DNA of 64,000 bases, taken from NCBI GenBank assembly GCA_019914995.1, contig CM034143.1, positions 1,986,501-2,050,500 of the forward strand. The letters are read 5' to 3'. The translations under genes were made by a program, and so were the position numbers. Every line of letters starts with the position of its first letter. The stretch's first letter is position 1. Positions 48,059-60,569 of this stretch are shown in pieces. A model generated the notes under the pieces. That model worked only from the letters and a program-made list of their open reading frames with translations, did no database searches and was not told where the DNA came from. This DNA comes from Acanthochlamys bracteata. Its lineage: Eukaryota > Streptophyta > Magnoliopsida > Pandanales > Velloziaceae.

Positions 48059-50101
48059 AAAATCTAATTCTATACAGATCATAATAATTACACTCAACAT
48101 AAATTTAAGACTATCAAAATAGATCACATAAACTAACTAAATCAAAAAGTCTATCATTCTCTTTAAAATCTCTTAGTGGATTAGCCCTAGCACGCCCAAT
48201 TTCTTGTAATGTCTGCATATGTTTTCATCTCTTGTATAAGTCTTCCCTACCTGTAAGTAAGGTCATCAAACTAGATTTGCAAAGTCTATTTCGAATTTTT
48301 TCTTTATAGAACTAAAATACAAATTTAACTAGTAAAAACTTATATATAAATATTTTTTATGATATATTAATAAAATACTATTAAGCATGCTTGTATTGTC
48401 TTAATGACTTTCGGTCTATTCTTATCTAACCATATGCATCCTTCGACGTCTATCGGAGCATGACAACGAACCAATATCCCAACTCTCTTGTAAGCCAATC
48501 CAAATTCACAGCAACGAGCATGCCATCAATATTAGGTTGTACAACTACACTTTTTTCTCTCTCAGTATAACTTTTTAAGGCAGCTACACGGATGACTCCG
48601 TATCTATGTTGCGTGTCTTGATAGATGGATCCTTTATAATGGTGCAAATAATATTAATCATTAGATAAATTTCAATATTAATCTAATATTAACTTACTAG
48701 CACTGCCAAATAGTGATATGCAAGAGCCCTGAAGTATCATCCGAAAAAGCATATAGTAAAGAACGCACGATATCGGAGCTCGAAGAAAGAGTTAAATAGA
48801 AGCCATCTTCATATGCTAAAAATATATAACAAATGTTAAAATAATTTCAGTCATTATATATATATGAACACGTACATTATGCTTAACATATAACTTTTTG
48901 TGATTGATCTTTATGCAAAATGAAATGAAATAAACTTATATACCTTAATCATTATCACTAATGTCGTCTATACGTAAAACTTCCTTTTTCATTACGAAGT
49001 TCAACTACCTCTCAATTTATGTCACCCCTAAATTGAGGATACATCTCTTCACATGTAAGTTCAACTATTATACTCACACAACTGGCTTCTTGATGCACAT
49101 CGCATTCAATATTGATAGCATCTTATTTCAGTACTTTGTCTCAACGAAGCAATGATGGATCATATAGATGACGTTGTATAACCCTTTGCACCACTCTCCA
49201 ATTCTTACCCATCACACTGTCATGCATGTAATATACTTGCACAACTTGACTTGTAAATAGATATGAACCATTCACATACCATCTCTTAGTGATATTAATA
49301 TTAACGAATTTGTCACTGGTCCATATAGGCCTTTTTTGCTTAAAATCAAACCTTCACATTTGAATAGAGAAACTCGATAGTTCCCACATGATAACTATAT
49401 AATCTTATAAAAAAACACCATATAAATAATTGAACCATTTTTTTTAACACAAACACCACTGTTTTGTATTCACATACCTATGACTCCATTAGTTATATAT
49501 CTTTATATTTTCACACATGACGATCTGGCCAACATGCAAGTGCATGTATTTTTCCCTAACGGCATTCGAAGTCTTATTGTGAAGCTGCCTTGTCTAAAAA
49601 TAATATATCAAATTCAAAACAACCATACAAGAAGCACATAGTAAGAATTGTATTTACATAAGTGATAATTGGTTGAAACCATACTTTGTGGTTAAACTAT
49701 TCTGAAATATGAACATGTTATTCAATAAAAATCTGAATGTGCAACTAACCTTTCCATAAGGTTAACCCAAAGTCATAATCATGAGTAGAAGTGCAAGACT
49801 CTCAGAAAGCAGCACAACCATATAAAATTGCATATTGCATATTGCAAACTGCTGATATCACACTAACAAGAAATCCGAGCTAAAATGTTGAGCAATTTCG
49901 ATATAATCATGCTAAAATCATGATTGAATATTAAAAGAGAATCAGCCCGTACTAAAAAGAAATCCTACTACATTCATCAACTTATTCATGATAGATTCAT
50001 ATTTGGTAAGGCCAATGGAGGTTAAGCTAACTAAGGGTTCTTAAGATTACCTGAGAATAATGCACATAACAGCACCAAAAGAACACGAAACCACTTGCAT
50101 G

Positions 50102-52774
50102 TCACTTTGATTCTGTCAATTGTACCTCAGGAAAATCGTTATGGTAACCTGAGGTCATATCAGATTCAAGGACTTCATCATCAGAACCTAGTGCTGAATC
50201 AGAAAGATCGATACTCATCTCGTCGTCTATGAGATCAATTGCATCTGAGAGATCAGTTTCTCTGTCCTCGTTAGAATCCTCTAATGCCTCTAATTCCAAT
50301 AGCTCTTCATCGCCAGAATCTGCTTCTATAGCTTTATTCGAGAGACTATTCGAAAGCTCGCTTTGTTTCCCATTACATAGTTTTCTGTTTTTTAGCTTAC
50401 TACTGCATGTATCTCCATCACCATACACTTGATCAGAATTACGTGAATTAGGATCACCATAAAGAGCGATGTGTCTATAATACAGTTCTAGTTCTTTCTC
50501 AGCTATTGCTATAAAGCGCCTGACACTCTCAAGTGACTGCTCATACTTCGACTTTTCAAGTGCCTGCAATCAGAAAAAACAAGCAATTTGTGGCTTTTCC
50601 TTCTCTAGATCAACAGAGTACAGCTCCTATGCAAACAAACTCTATAGAAGTTTTTGTTTTAATAGTGAACTACAGTAAATTTCACACCTTTTTCTTGGAA
50701 AGTGTATCAATTGGTGACATGACTTCAGGCTGGGCATAGTGCTTTCCTCGATAAAAAATAATAGTGTCATCTCCAATTATTTGAATAGGGGTCCCACCGC
50801 TTAACCTAGCTATCTCTGTTGCATATTCCTGAACTTGACCTGGTTTACAGGGCTTGCAGACAACCTTCACAGTTTCATGTTTTTTCCAGTGCAGATGCAT
50901 ATTAAGTATAACACCGCCGAACACACCTCTCCTTCCAACTGGAACATAATTGGACCTTTTCTGTGCCATCTTTTTCATGTAAAAGCGTTCTTCACCTGTA
51001 AGTTCCTCTGGCTTTAGCATCGGTCCTTGAACCTTAGGAACTTCATATTTCTTGAGCTTCTCTATCAACATCGACTCCTTGATTTTCGCCTGCAGTAATA
51101 AACAGGAAAACATCCATTAGATTTCTATATGACGTTAGTGTTCTTAGAAAGTCAGATGATTTATCAGCATATTATTTGCATGAAAAGGTATTCTTATATA
51201 AAAACGCAACACATGAAGAATTTTCCATCAACAATAATCACCTTCAATCTACTGCGAAATAAACCAGTCCTTCTACATACAAACCTTCTCATTGTGACTA
51301 CCATCTAGATGGAAGAAAAGGACATCAGAAAGAGAGTCCTACTTCCACAGTAGCTGAAGTCATAGCATTTGCCTTTCTTTCTAAGAATTCAGAGCATCCT
51401 GGACTTTAAGACAACCATATTGGAAATCCAGTATCAATTCTACAAAGACGTCTCACCATACTCTAACTTCCTAGTCAGGTCAGGTAAAGAAAGATGTACC
51501 ACTTCCATGATATTCCTAGATCAACGGAAACTTACACTGCAATTGGAAAACCTTTTCAAAAAATTCCCAAAACTCTGAAGATGCATTTGAGCCTCTTGAA
51601 TGTCGCACGCAAAAGATGCCCTTTCCTCCATTTTCCTATTTGTCATTGGAAATGTTTCAGCGACTACTGAAGCTACAAATGTTAAGAGTTTCTACCAAAA
51701 TTAGAAAATGACCAAAAAAAACCGCAATTCTTCCATATTCTAGTGAAGCTTCAAAGGTTGGAGAAGAAAACTAGAACTTATGGGCTGCCTGCACATGCTC
51801 CAGAGATCAAGTACTACATAATCCTCCTATAAATGTATACTTGTCTTCTTTTGAGAGAATTCAGTGCCAGAACAAGTTAAAATGGACAGAAAGAGGGGAA
51901 AAAAACTTAAATCTAAGTTTGGCAGATTGTCCACAACTTTAGGGCTATTTCATGAGAATAATTACTAGCATCCAGATAGAAAATAAATAACAAATCATAA
52001 CATACAACAGCATCATCATAAACAAAGCATAGAAACTAAAGAAGTTGTATTAGAGAATAGCATAGCTTGTTTTTCCATTTGAACAAGTACAATTTAAAAA
52101 GAAAACAAAAATGTTATTGCATTGTGTCTGTAATAAATCTGCTATTACCTTAACTATTCCTAACAACGATAGAAACAAATGGATAATGTATAGAAAAGAT
52201 TGCCATCAGTGTACTTAAGATCAGAAAATTTTCACCTTTAAGTACTCAATATGCAGAAATCCTAACAACTTATTCAACACTAAATCTAGATTGTATAGAA
52301 TTCATACACAATTAGCGAATTTAACAGTAAAAGTTTCTTTTGTAACTTATCAATCTTGTACTTGATCCGTGCCGCGGCATCAGGAAACCCCTTACTCTTC
52401 TTTTTCAACCCTTTCGGTGGACGAATTCTCCTTGGATCAGTCCTTGAGGCCTCCCTTCGCTTCCGGCGCTCACGCTTTCTTTGCTCTTTCAATCGCTTCT
52501 TGGTCTTGTACTTCTCTCTGACTGAAGGCTCCTCCGGCTCGATCGTCTCGAACCGCGGCAGAGAACTGTGAGGCGGGTTGCCAAGTACAAGGTTAACACG
52601 GCCCTGTGCGTAACCCCTATTGCCGCCACTGGAGAAGACGAGAGAAGGTTTTGGTGACAAGAGAGGTAAAGGGAAGAGATAAAATTTTGGTGAAATTGAG
52701 AAGAGAGATGGTTTACTTCTGGTGTGGGATCTAAGAGAGTGGAGGAAAAAGAGAAGAAGAGCGCGGTTGGACAT
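50102..52774 (-). CDS. CRM-domain RNA-binding protein, organelle-targeted (At3g25440-like)
   Basis: Three coding exons on the minus strand: about 52346-52774, 50688-51089 and 50102-50563, giving about 430 residues. The ATG at 52774 starts a basic, Ser/Leu-rich transit-like N-terminus, followed by a highly charged KKRLKEQRKRERRKRR region. The CRM (CRS1-YhbY) domain spans about residues 172-263: LTGEERFYMKKMAQKR, the loop VGRRGVFGG, LHWKKHETVKVV and GGTPIQIIGDDTIIFYRGK. The C-terminus is long and acidic (SGDEELLELEALEDSNED). CRM proteins bind organellar introns or rRNA and aid splicing or ribosome maturation. The basic N-terminus plus acidic tail resembles the single-CRM group. The end of exon 1 is unresolved: the expected AAG is followed by TTACAA and no in-phase GT lies there. 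The plastid or mitochondrial location is inferred. Confidence 0.88.
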
Positions 52775-53049
52775 TTTGGAGGTGTAAGGACCTTTCACCA
52801 GAGGTCATCAAGGCAAATGGAGATGAGACAACTTCAATGTGTTCGGCTTTTGATTATGCAGATTTTAATTTCAGCCCAAATTTAGTAATAGCATAGAAAA
52901 AAATTCAGTAATAAAAAGTAAAGGAAACCAATCTCAAATACGATACAGAATATTACAGATCTCCAAATCCCACTTAAATGGATAAGAGGCTTGTCGTAGA
53001 ATCATGAAGGCAGGATTTTGATAGTTCAGTGAACGAGTCACAACATTTA

Positions 53050-53309
53050 GGGGCTGTTTGGGATTGCTTACCAAAAACTTCTTTTCAACTTTTCTTCATT
53101 TCATATTTTTCAATACATATTTTATAAATATATAAAAATTTATTTAAAAATTTAGAAAATATAGAAAAATTTTACGTAATGAGATCTTTTTATTGTATAT
53201 TTTTATTATTTTTTTAGAAGTAAAAAAAATAGAGCTCGTTTTTCAAAAAAAAATAAAAATATTCTTTATTTTACAAAAACTCCATTTCATAAGCAATTCT
53301 AAACGCCCC
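53050..53309 (+). mobile_element. Tourist-like MITE, family A reference copy
   Basis: 260 bp, with inverted ends GGGGCTGTTTGGGATTGCTTA and TAAGCAATTCTAAACGCCCC, flanked on both sides by TTA (53047-53049 and 53310-53312). The TTA duplication and the end sequence mark a PIF/Harbinger-type Tourist element. The interior is the best preserved of the family-A copies in the window. Confidence 0.85.
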
Positions 53310-53462
53310 TTAACGGATTTGCCTACCATGCGTCAGTTAAAGTACTGCTCCTTACCCTAAAGTTGAATCGATGCATTTTAAAGTTGAATCAAGGTACTCT
53401 AAAGTTGAACAAAAAATGTTGTCTAAACAACTCATCGGGTTCCCTATCCTCAACACTCTAAA

Positions 53463-53600
53463 GATGTGTTTCAGTTATAATCTTTTTTTTTTTTTTTTGG
53501 TCAAAATTTGAGTTCAAATTTATTTTTTGTATTTCAGTTTATTCTAAACTTACCAAATTTATCTCTAATTTATTTCTTTACCAAATTCAGTACACTGTCA
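53463..53600 (+). mobile_element. Diverged relative of the MITE at 2265
   Basis: Starts ATGTGTTTCAGTTATAATC. After a T run it carries TCAAAATTTGAGTTCAAATT and TTTGTATTTCAGTTTA, aligning with 2295-2400. The right terminal repeat is not recognisable, so it is truncated or decayed. Confidence 0.55.
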
Positions 53601-54210
53601 GACTCCAAAACTTCACAAGAAACAAATTCATCCCATTTGCAGAATATATAATACATACAGATATGGCATCACAATTTCAGGAGGCAATTGAAATTTCTCC
53701 GCTTCAGGTAACATCCTCAAAGCAAGTCATCTACTATCCTAAACAAAGTTCATTCAAGCCCTTAAAATTTGTCTCTCCTACAGTTGTTCTTCATGAGTTT
53801 ACCCAACAAAAATTACATTATAATAGAAATCGTAGACAATCGATTAACCCAAAAAGGCAGAAGACACGGTTCACGGTGTGAATGATGATATACATAGGCC
53901 ACCTTAAGCTTATCTCCTCATGAATGGTCAAGCAAAATAACTACATACATTTGATTACACAGGAATTTAGTACATAGAAGTAGCAGCATAGGATATCTAT
54001 CCATCACGCTATAGGAAGCATAGCCAGTTTAATAATGAGTGAATGAGTTGATGGAAAGCATTGCCATGATATATTCTCACAAAAAGGGAAAAAAATACAA
54101 CACAAAGTATTCTACTGCTTGATAGAATCACATGATGAATCAGGCCCATGTTTTGAACTTTGTAGATACATGATGCAATCATGTGGAAAGAAAGGCCTGA
54201 AGCAGTACAT

Positions 54211-57200
54211 TTAGCTTGAAGCTGCATTAGGCTTGATTTTCTCTCTCAGGAACTGCCGAATGTGCTCACCTTTCCAGTTGTCAATCCTGTTATGCAAGGA
54301 AGGAAACAACACTAACACTTCAGCAGATATATAAACGAAAACAAATAACGTGCTTAAATAAATGAAGCATCATTTACACAGTTAATCCAACTAGAAGACA
54401 AACTGGATAGTGTGCAAATTTTCGAAGTGGTTCACAACGAGTGAAATGAACTCAGACGATTACACAAATTCAGCATTACTTTCTAGATTAAACACAGGTA
54501 CATTCAAGACTTTAATTGGAAAGACAAAAGAGTTTCCAGTTAAATCTTAAGTTACTGGAATCACCTGATCAGAACATGATATTGATTCTTCATTGCAAGC
54601 TTTACCAAGAATTAGGCAACCATTATAAGAAGAATTATACCAAGAAAAGTCAGTGCTACACATATCTGAACATAGGTACACCAAAAACAAATAAGTGTAT
54701 TGCCTTCTTGTTATTGGCTTTTGAAGATTTTAGAGCTGCAATAACTTTCAACTAACACATTACTTATCAGACTTGTAAATTAGACTAATTAGATGTTCCA
54801 TATCGAATAGTCATATAATCTGATCTGTATCAATTATCCTCACTAAAATACTCTACATTCAAATAGTAAAATAAGACAAAATATTCCATATCAAATAATC
54901 AAATGATTTTACTAGTGAGTTAAACTCAAATCCTTCAGTATTTAGGAGATATTTGTTTGGAAATAGTGCCTTTTAAAACTGACCTTATGGTTTCCTTCTC
55001 ATGGCCCTCATTGTCAAGCATGACAAGTTTTGGGGGAGAAGCAAAGACATATTGAACTTTGACTGCAGGAAACTCCTGTTTTTCTTCCTCGATAAATGAT
55101 ACAATTTCAGGATAAAAGACTAGCTTCCTCATGCACACCTCCAGAATTGCACCAGAAAACATGATCTGCTCATGTCAAATCAGTCAATTACACAACTTTT
55201 GCATTGAAAACGTGATTAACTACAATATCCTATAAAAGTAACATAGTTTGTTTCTACAACATAAGTGTATGCTATTGCAATAATATATATGTTCATCTTG
55301 AGTTAAGAAAAATCATGCATTTTATCCCCCTATCCAATTACCCTGCCAGTTCAGTCAGCTGGCTCTAAGCAGCAATGTAATGCACTTTAAGTCCATCACT
55401 TGCAACCTAAGTACCAGAGACATACCAGAGTAATCCTGCTTATGTATTAGCAGAATAACATAGCAAAACCAAGCTATTTCATTACCTGTTCAAAAGTAAT
55501 AAAGGCAGGCTGCTGATGACTTTATTGTTTTTTTTTGCTGTTGTATAGAAAACTCCGTAACTACTACATTCATGTAAAACACTAGACCTTTAGATATAAC
55601 TGACACATGTAACAACAAAATTAGGTTTAGACTCTCAGCCTGAAATTTAACTGGATGAATCACACTTAACTCCTCTGAATTACCTCTTTCTCATAGTTGC
55701 CTTACCAACTGACCCACAATTTTCTAAAATTATAATAACTTCATAACCTCCTAGTTCATGTCAACTAATAGAGCTATAAAAAACTTAACAAATCATGAGA
55801 TAAGCTCCTAAATCCAATGATAGGGAAAACAGACACAGACACGCACGCACGCACACATAAATTCTGTTTCTATTGACCTGCTTTGAAGAGCTGTTATGAA
55901 TCACTAAAATCTAAAATCAGCAGTTATAATTTAGGAGCTCAGGTTTCGTAACCTCTAAATTCTAGTAGTTCTCAATTTCTAATCAGCTGGAATCTACAAT
56001 CATAAACGCTATCAAACATGGATTTTGGATAAAATTTATAATTAGAAGCTATAATCAACAAATCAAAATCAAATAACTGTTTAATATATTTAAAGAATCG
56101 AAAAAGTAGAATCTGACTTCAACACAGCTACAAAAAATGCATTAAACATGGATTGACTAGATCGCATCACACTATAATCTTGGCAATGTTCTCTAGCTCA
56201 AAGTTGTTTGCATTTTTAATCTCTTGCATTATTATGTTCCTAGATCTTAGAGTCTATCTAAACTATTTCTCCACTTGTTGGTCAAAATTAAGGTGACTTA
56301 ATAGCTATCTTGATGAATGAGGCTAGATAATCTGTGATCAAGCCAACCTAGCTAGCAGACAAAGGGTAACTAGTTGTAAGTAATTTTAAAAAAGAAAAAA
56401 CACAAGTTCCTATGACTTCTTATGCACCGTGTATGGCATGAAACCTCAATAGTTGCATCCAAATCTTCCTTTTTGTGTTATTTTCCTTTTAGTACTTTGC
56501 ATGCATGAACCAATAAATAACACATTTTTGGCGACTTTAGGATGTCTATTGAATTCCTCTTTTCTCAAGTAAAACGTGTAACAGGCTCATCTAAAAGCCA
56601 CACTTCATGGAGACAGGACACCATACCCACAAGGTCTTATCAAAATAAGAAATCAAAACTTGAATTCATGAATAAGATTAGAGTTTCATGAATAAAGTAT
56701 AATAATAATGCAGGATGAGATTTACGAGGACATTAGTACCCACACCATCAAGAATTCATTTTTAAAAACATTAAAATACTTCAAAAAATTATATTAGGTA
56801 GAACCGTAGAAACCACAATTAGATGATGCAAATTCTAGTCAAGCATGGATCCTCATGACAGTTACCTTACTGATGGAGTCATCAGAATCTTCGGAACAAC
56901 ACTTTCGACAATCTGATACTAGTTCTGCATATAATACAAAAATTTAGATTTTATAGAGCATTTGAAACACCCTTAAACAAATAACTGAAGCTTAACTCCG
57001 ACAATAGCCTATTTTGTTTACTCTTATTCTAAATCATCAACTAAAATGAATTAATCCCGGTGATTTTGCCACCGTAGCAACAACATTCAATTGGAAAGTT
57101 TCAAAATAGTTTGGGGAAAAATAATTAATTTTCAAAAATTTGTTACAAAAATTGATTGGTAGAAATAAGACCTTGATCCTTAACGAATTGCGCGAAGGCG

Positions 57201-57361
57201 TCGCAATCGGAGCAGAGAGCCAGGCCAGTGAATCCCAGCGACTCACATTCCCTCGTGCTCAACCGTTCACTTTCTCCTCCTTGGCCGCGACACAACGGTA
57301 GCACCGCCGCAGCCGCAGCGGCTGTGATCAAGATTCCGGCGAGGAACACCAATCGATTCAT
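54211..57361 (-). CDS. SELENOF: SELENOF/Sep15 homologue, ER thioredoxin-like protein
   Basis: Four exons on the minus strand: 57172-57361, 56866-56924, 54984-55165 and 54211-54286, giving 168 residues with all GT-AG junctions in phase. Residues 1 to about 26 are a signal peptide (MNRLVFLAGILITAAAAAAV). A Cys-rich region follows (Cys39, 50, 53, 69, 72, 73), as in the part of Sep15 that binds the ER glucosyltransferase UGGT. Then comes the thioredoxin-like domain (SGAILEVCMRKLVFYPEIV, VKVQYVFASPPKLVMLD, IDNWKGEHIRQFLREKI). Animal Sep15 has Cys-x-Sec at the site where this protein reads C94-M-R-K, so the redox pair is not complete here. It probably acts in ER glycoprotein quality control. The ATG at 57361 starts the signal peptide. 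Confidence 0.92.
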
Positions 57362-57419
57362 TGAGGGACAATTGCTGTTCAACTCGCTCCTCTGAGAATT
57401 TCAATTACGTAGCTTACTG

Positions 57420-58043
57420 GGTGGCCTCATAGCCCATTTACAGGCCTAATAATTAGCCAAGCGTTTAGGCATGTTTACAACCGAGTTCCATTACCCGATG
57501 GATCTCCAAATGAGGATACGTTTGGATTAGGAGTAATATAAAGTATTGGAGAGTAAATATATTAATTATTTTTTATTGTTCTAATTTGGTATCGAATTTA
57601 TAAAATTATTAGGAATTAAAATTTCTTCTCATTAATTTTTATTAATCTGTAATTTGTTACACTTTAACATGGTTGGGGTTGTAATTTGGAGCAAGATTAA
57701 TACTGCTTCTATTAAAACTTGTATTTTCCGTGTTGCCCATGTTACTTTGTTGAATTTACTTACTATTATAATTTTCAAGCTCACGTACCGACGAAAGCTT
57801 GCAACATGAATTTCGTCGAACTCCGGTCATTCATCGGCCTCCGCAGAAAAGTTCAAACTACAAAACAATTACGTTGCAGGTGCCGAAGACGCGTCAACGA
57901 CAAGTACTCAAAGTCTCTGCTAGCAAATCGAGCTAGAAAATCGACTGCGGGAACTTGAGAGACGCTGGCGAAAGGCGGTGTCGATACGGTGTTGATTGAA
58001 CGGAAGCTGGATAACTGAAGGCTCTCATAGGGCTAGTAAAAGC
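57420..58043. other. Intergenic: SELENOF promoter side and possible MITE
   Basis: A possible MITE starts near 57513 (ACGTTTGGATTAGGAGTAAT). An open plus-strand frame at 57719-57958 overlaps it and has no family resemblance. No other gene is seen. Confidence 0.35.
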
Positions 58044-58818
58044 CTATGCCCAGCTTCTGCTTCGAGCATGCGGTGTGCATTGTTGCTCTTGCTGATTTTG
58101 TTGTTGATGGCGGCGGTGGTTTCGCGGAGTTTTCAGACCATGCTGCGGTTGTCCTTCGCCGGATGACGAAGAATATCTTGCCTTGGAAGAAGATGAAGAT
58201 GAAGAAGTGGAAGGCAAGGAAAGGAAAGACCAGAAACTTTTCTTTCTTGGAATGTCCAGGACCACTTAAACAAATCCACCACTCGGCGCAACGGATTTGC
58301 TTCTCTTCAAAACTGCAACTGCAAAACTAGTGTTACTGCTAGCAGTGGCATCCTGAACAGAGGCATTATAAGAATTATTGTATGCAGTGCTAGTAGCAGC
58401 AGTAACGCTTGATCTCTTCTTCTTACGAGAAGAAAAAGAAAGCAAGTAGGACATTCTATATCGCCGGCTTCGATGCTCAGAAGCATTATCAGTAGGAACG
58501 TTAATGCCGGAACCGAAGTTGGAGGAAGAAGAAGAGAAATCATTGAAGGAAGGAAAAGAAGAAGATGAAGAGTGTTGCTGTTGTTGGTGTTGTTGAGCAG
58601 ATGAAGAAGAAGAAGAAGAAGAAGAAGAAGAAGAGAAGAAAGGGGCTTGAGAGCTTCGAAGAAGAAACAAGCTTACCAAGTTTTTCTTGCAAACAGAGAG
58701 CACAGATTCCACCAGCGTTAATCCCCCTATACGTATGCTCGCTGCAGTACTGCATCCCATCTCCTCCCATGTCGTTGTCCATCACCGCCCCAACTCCTCC
58801 AACCTTGTTCTCACCCAT
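58044..58818 (-). pseudogene. Serine-rich protein-like gene, disrupted
   Basis: From ATG at 58818 the minus strand reads through GGICALCLQEKLGKLVSSSK, the conserved N-terminal signature of plant serine-rich protein-like proteins. The frame is then lost just before a GAA/TTC repeat (58606-58640 on the plus strand). The expected poly-Ser region, then RRYRMSYLLSFSSRKKKRSS and LKRSKSVAP, lie in another frame (58266-58640). An in-frame TAA at 58266-58268 separates this from the next conserved block, RKKSFWSFLSLPSTSSSSSS (58044-58250). So there is one frame change and one stop. It could be a pseudogene, or partly an assembly error at the microsatellite. The role of the family is unknown. Confidence 0.65.
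58606..58640 (+). repeat. GAA microsatellite inside the serine-rich gene
   Basis: A run of (GAA)n with a GAG interruption, encoding the poly-Ser or poly-Phe tract according to frame. It is adjacent to the frame change. Confidence 0.85.
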
Positions 58819-59337
58819 GCAAATCTCTTTCTTCTCTGTTGTTATCAACAAATTTTTAATGCTGAATGTTTTATAGTAAAGGTTGAATCTTCTTCAGTTT
58901 TTATTCAGTTAACTGAACGAAATAAAACGTCTGGATTCAGTTCAAATGTTTTGATTCATTTCAAGTGCCCACTACAAGTATGTAACTTGCTCTTCTGTTA
59001 AAGATTAATTTTTCTGCAACAATAACATATTAACAAGAAGAAGTAGAAAAGAAAAAATCAATAATAGAGCATTCAGCGGGATTCTTAAATCAAAAAATAT
59101 AAAAATATATAAAAATATATTTCAGTCTTTTTATAAAAATTATTCTTATTTACTCTTCAGTTATCAAATAAGAATAATTATATATTCTTCATTAATCTTA
59201 TTAATATATCCAAACAAGACGAAATTAAATTATTACTCTTCCTCTTATTTCCACTCTAATAATCTTATCTTGTTTAATCTTACTCTTATTTTCTCTTACT
59301 TATTACTCTATCCAAACATACCGTTAGAGTAAATTCG

Positions 59338-59996
59338 AATTAGTAACATATAGAGTTTGATGGATCCAAGTAACGAATTAGTTTGGTAGACTAAGATCGA
59401 ATTAGTAGAGCTTAGGATAGTGATCAAGTGAAACGCACTAGCTAATTTAAAAGTGTGCAGCAACTCATTTTAGATTGGATCAAGTAGATTCTGATTTGGT
59501 AGACTTAATAGTTTATATCCTTTAATAATTCCACAGTAACTGGATGCTGAAATAAGTATGTACTTATAAATAGAAGATGCTAATTACTAAAAGATTATCC
59601 AATTCTTTTAATATTAAAATTCGATCATATAATTGATATCAGATTCCAGTAGGGAGATTATTGAGCTTTCAAATTAAACTAAGCCTAAATGACTAACGTA
59701 TAGGAATTAATGGACCTAAGTGATAGACAAACTAGTTTGATGGGTTAGAATCGAATTAGTAGCGTAGCTAACTTGAATTGGGTTAAGATTTAAAATTGGG
59801 CTAACTAATTTGAATGTGGGCTACTAACTCGTTTTGGATTGGACCAAGTGGATACTAACATTATGGGCTTAATAGCCCACGCCTTTAATAATCTCATATT
59901 GGTTAGATATTAAAATAAATACGTGTTTATAAATAAAGGATGCTAATTTCTAAAAAATTGGCTAATCTTTTTAGTGTAGGAATCTGATCCTATAAT
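59338..59996 (+). mobile_element. Probable old TRIM (miniature LTR retrotransposon)
   Basis: Two ~295-bp direct repeats, about 59338-59633 and 59690-59996, align by eye at roughly two thirds identity: TAATGGAC/TGATGGAT, ATCGAATTAGTAG, TTTGGATTGGA(C)CAAGT, CTTTAATAAT, TATAAATA-AGGATGCTAATT and the ending GATC-TATAAT. Directly after the first comes TGATATCAGATTCC, close to the TGGTATCAGA primer site. Only about 55 bases separate the repeats. There is no coding capacity. The layout fits a TRIM; a simple tandem duplication is the alternative. Confidence 0.55.
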
Positions 59997-60569
59997 ATTC
60001 TCCGTGCATATTTTGAATTCAGCACTTCACTTTCAACTATCACTCCTAATTCCACTTTCACTTCCATAGTAAGATCTATTTTCGTCAAAATTTTATTTCA
60101 AACTCCACTTTACGAGTTTCAATTACCACTCCAAATTTTATTTTCACCACCTTTTATAAATTTTGTTTTTTATAATACTCACTTCTGCGGAACTCTTTTA
60201 TATGATTGGAACACATTCTTAACTGATTAGAAACACTTTATAATAAACTCATACATAAAAGCTCATTTTTAAAAAAAAAATAAGTTACGAGAAACTGAGT
60301 TATGAAAAATGAGTTACTAAAAATACAATTATTAAAAGTGATTTATGTATTTACTTTTATTTGAAGTGAATATTGAAGTGATTTTGTGTTTGGAATGGAA
60401 GTGAATATTAGAAGTTATGAAAAGCGAAATTTTTAGTTATAAGTAAAGATGGAAACCCACTGAAATTCAATTTTTGACAGAAGAAATTGTGTTCCGTAAA
60501 AAATAAACAAGTCGGAAGAGTATGTTTGTTCTCGAAGCTAGGGTTCTACTTCTTATTTTGTGAAGTTTT

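Larger units (their letters stand above)
44812..49600 (-). mobile_element. Decayed CACTA (En/Spm) element, limits uncertain
   Basis: A CACTA terminus at 44812 is followed by short motifs typical of CACTA subterminal regions (TAGCGATCAAAAAGTCAGTCGC at about 44850, TCGCCAAAAGCTGGTCG at about 44878, TTAGTCGCTAATA at about 45095). At 49150-49350 the minus strand reads RWYVNGSYLFTSQVVQVYYM then GKNWRVVQRVIQRHLYD, matching the DUF4216 region found in plant TNP2-type transposases. The opposite end was not found. The ~178-bp tandem repeat (45500-46770) and two MITEs lie within these limits. No intact transposase remains. Confidence 0.58.

Noticed and set aside
50229-50432. Plus-strand Ser-rich frame
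   Set aside because: It is the antisense of the acidic tail of the CRM-domain gene.
58046-59001. Plus-strand frames over the serine-rich gene
   Set aside because: Antisense of the GAA/TTC-rich coding region. The Lys run is the GAA repeat.
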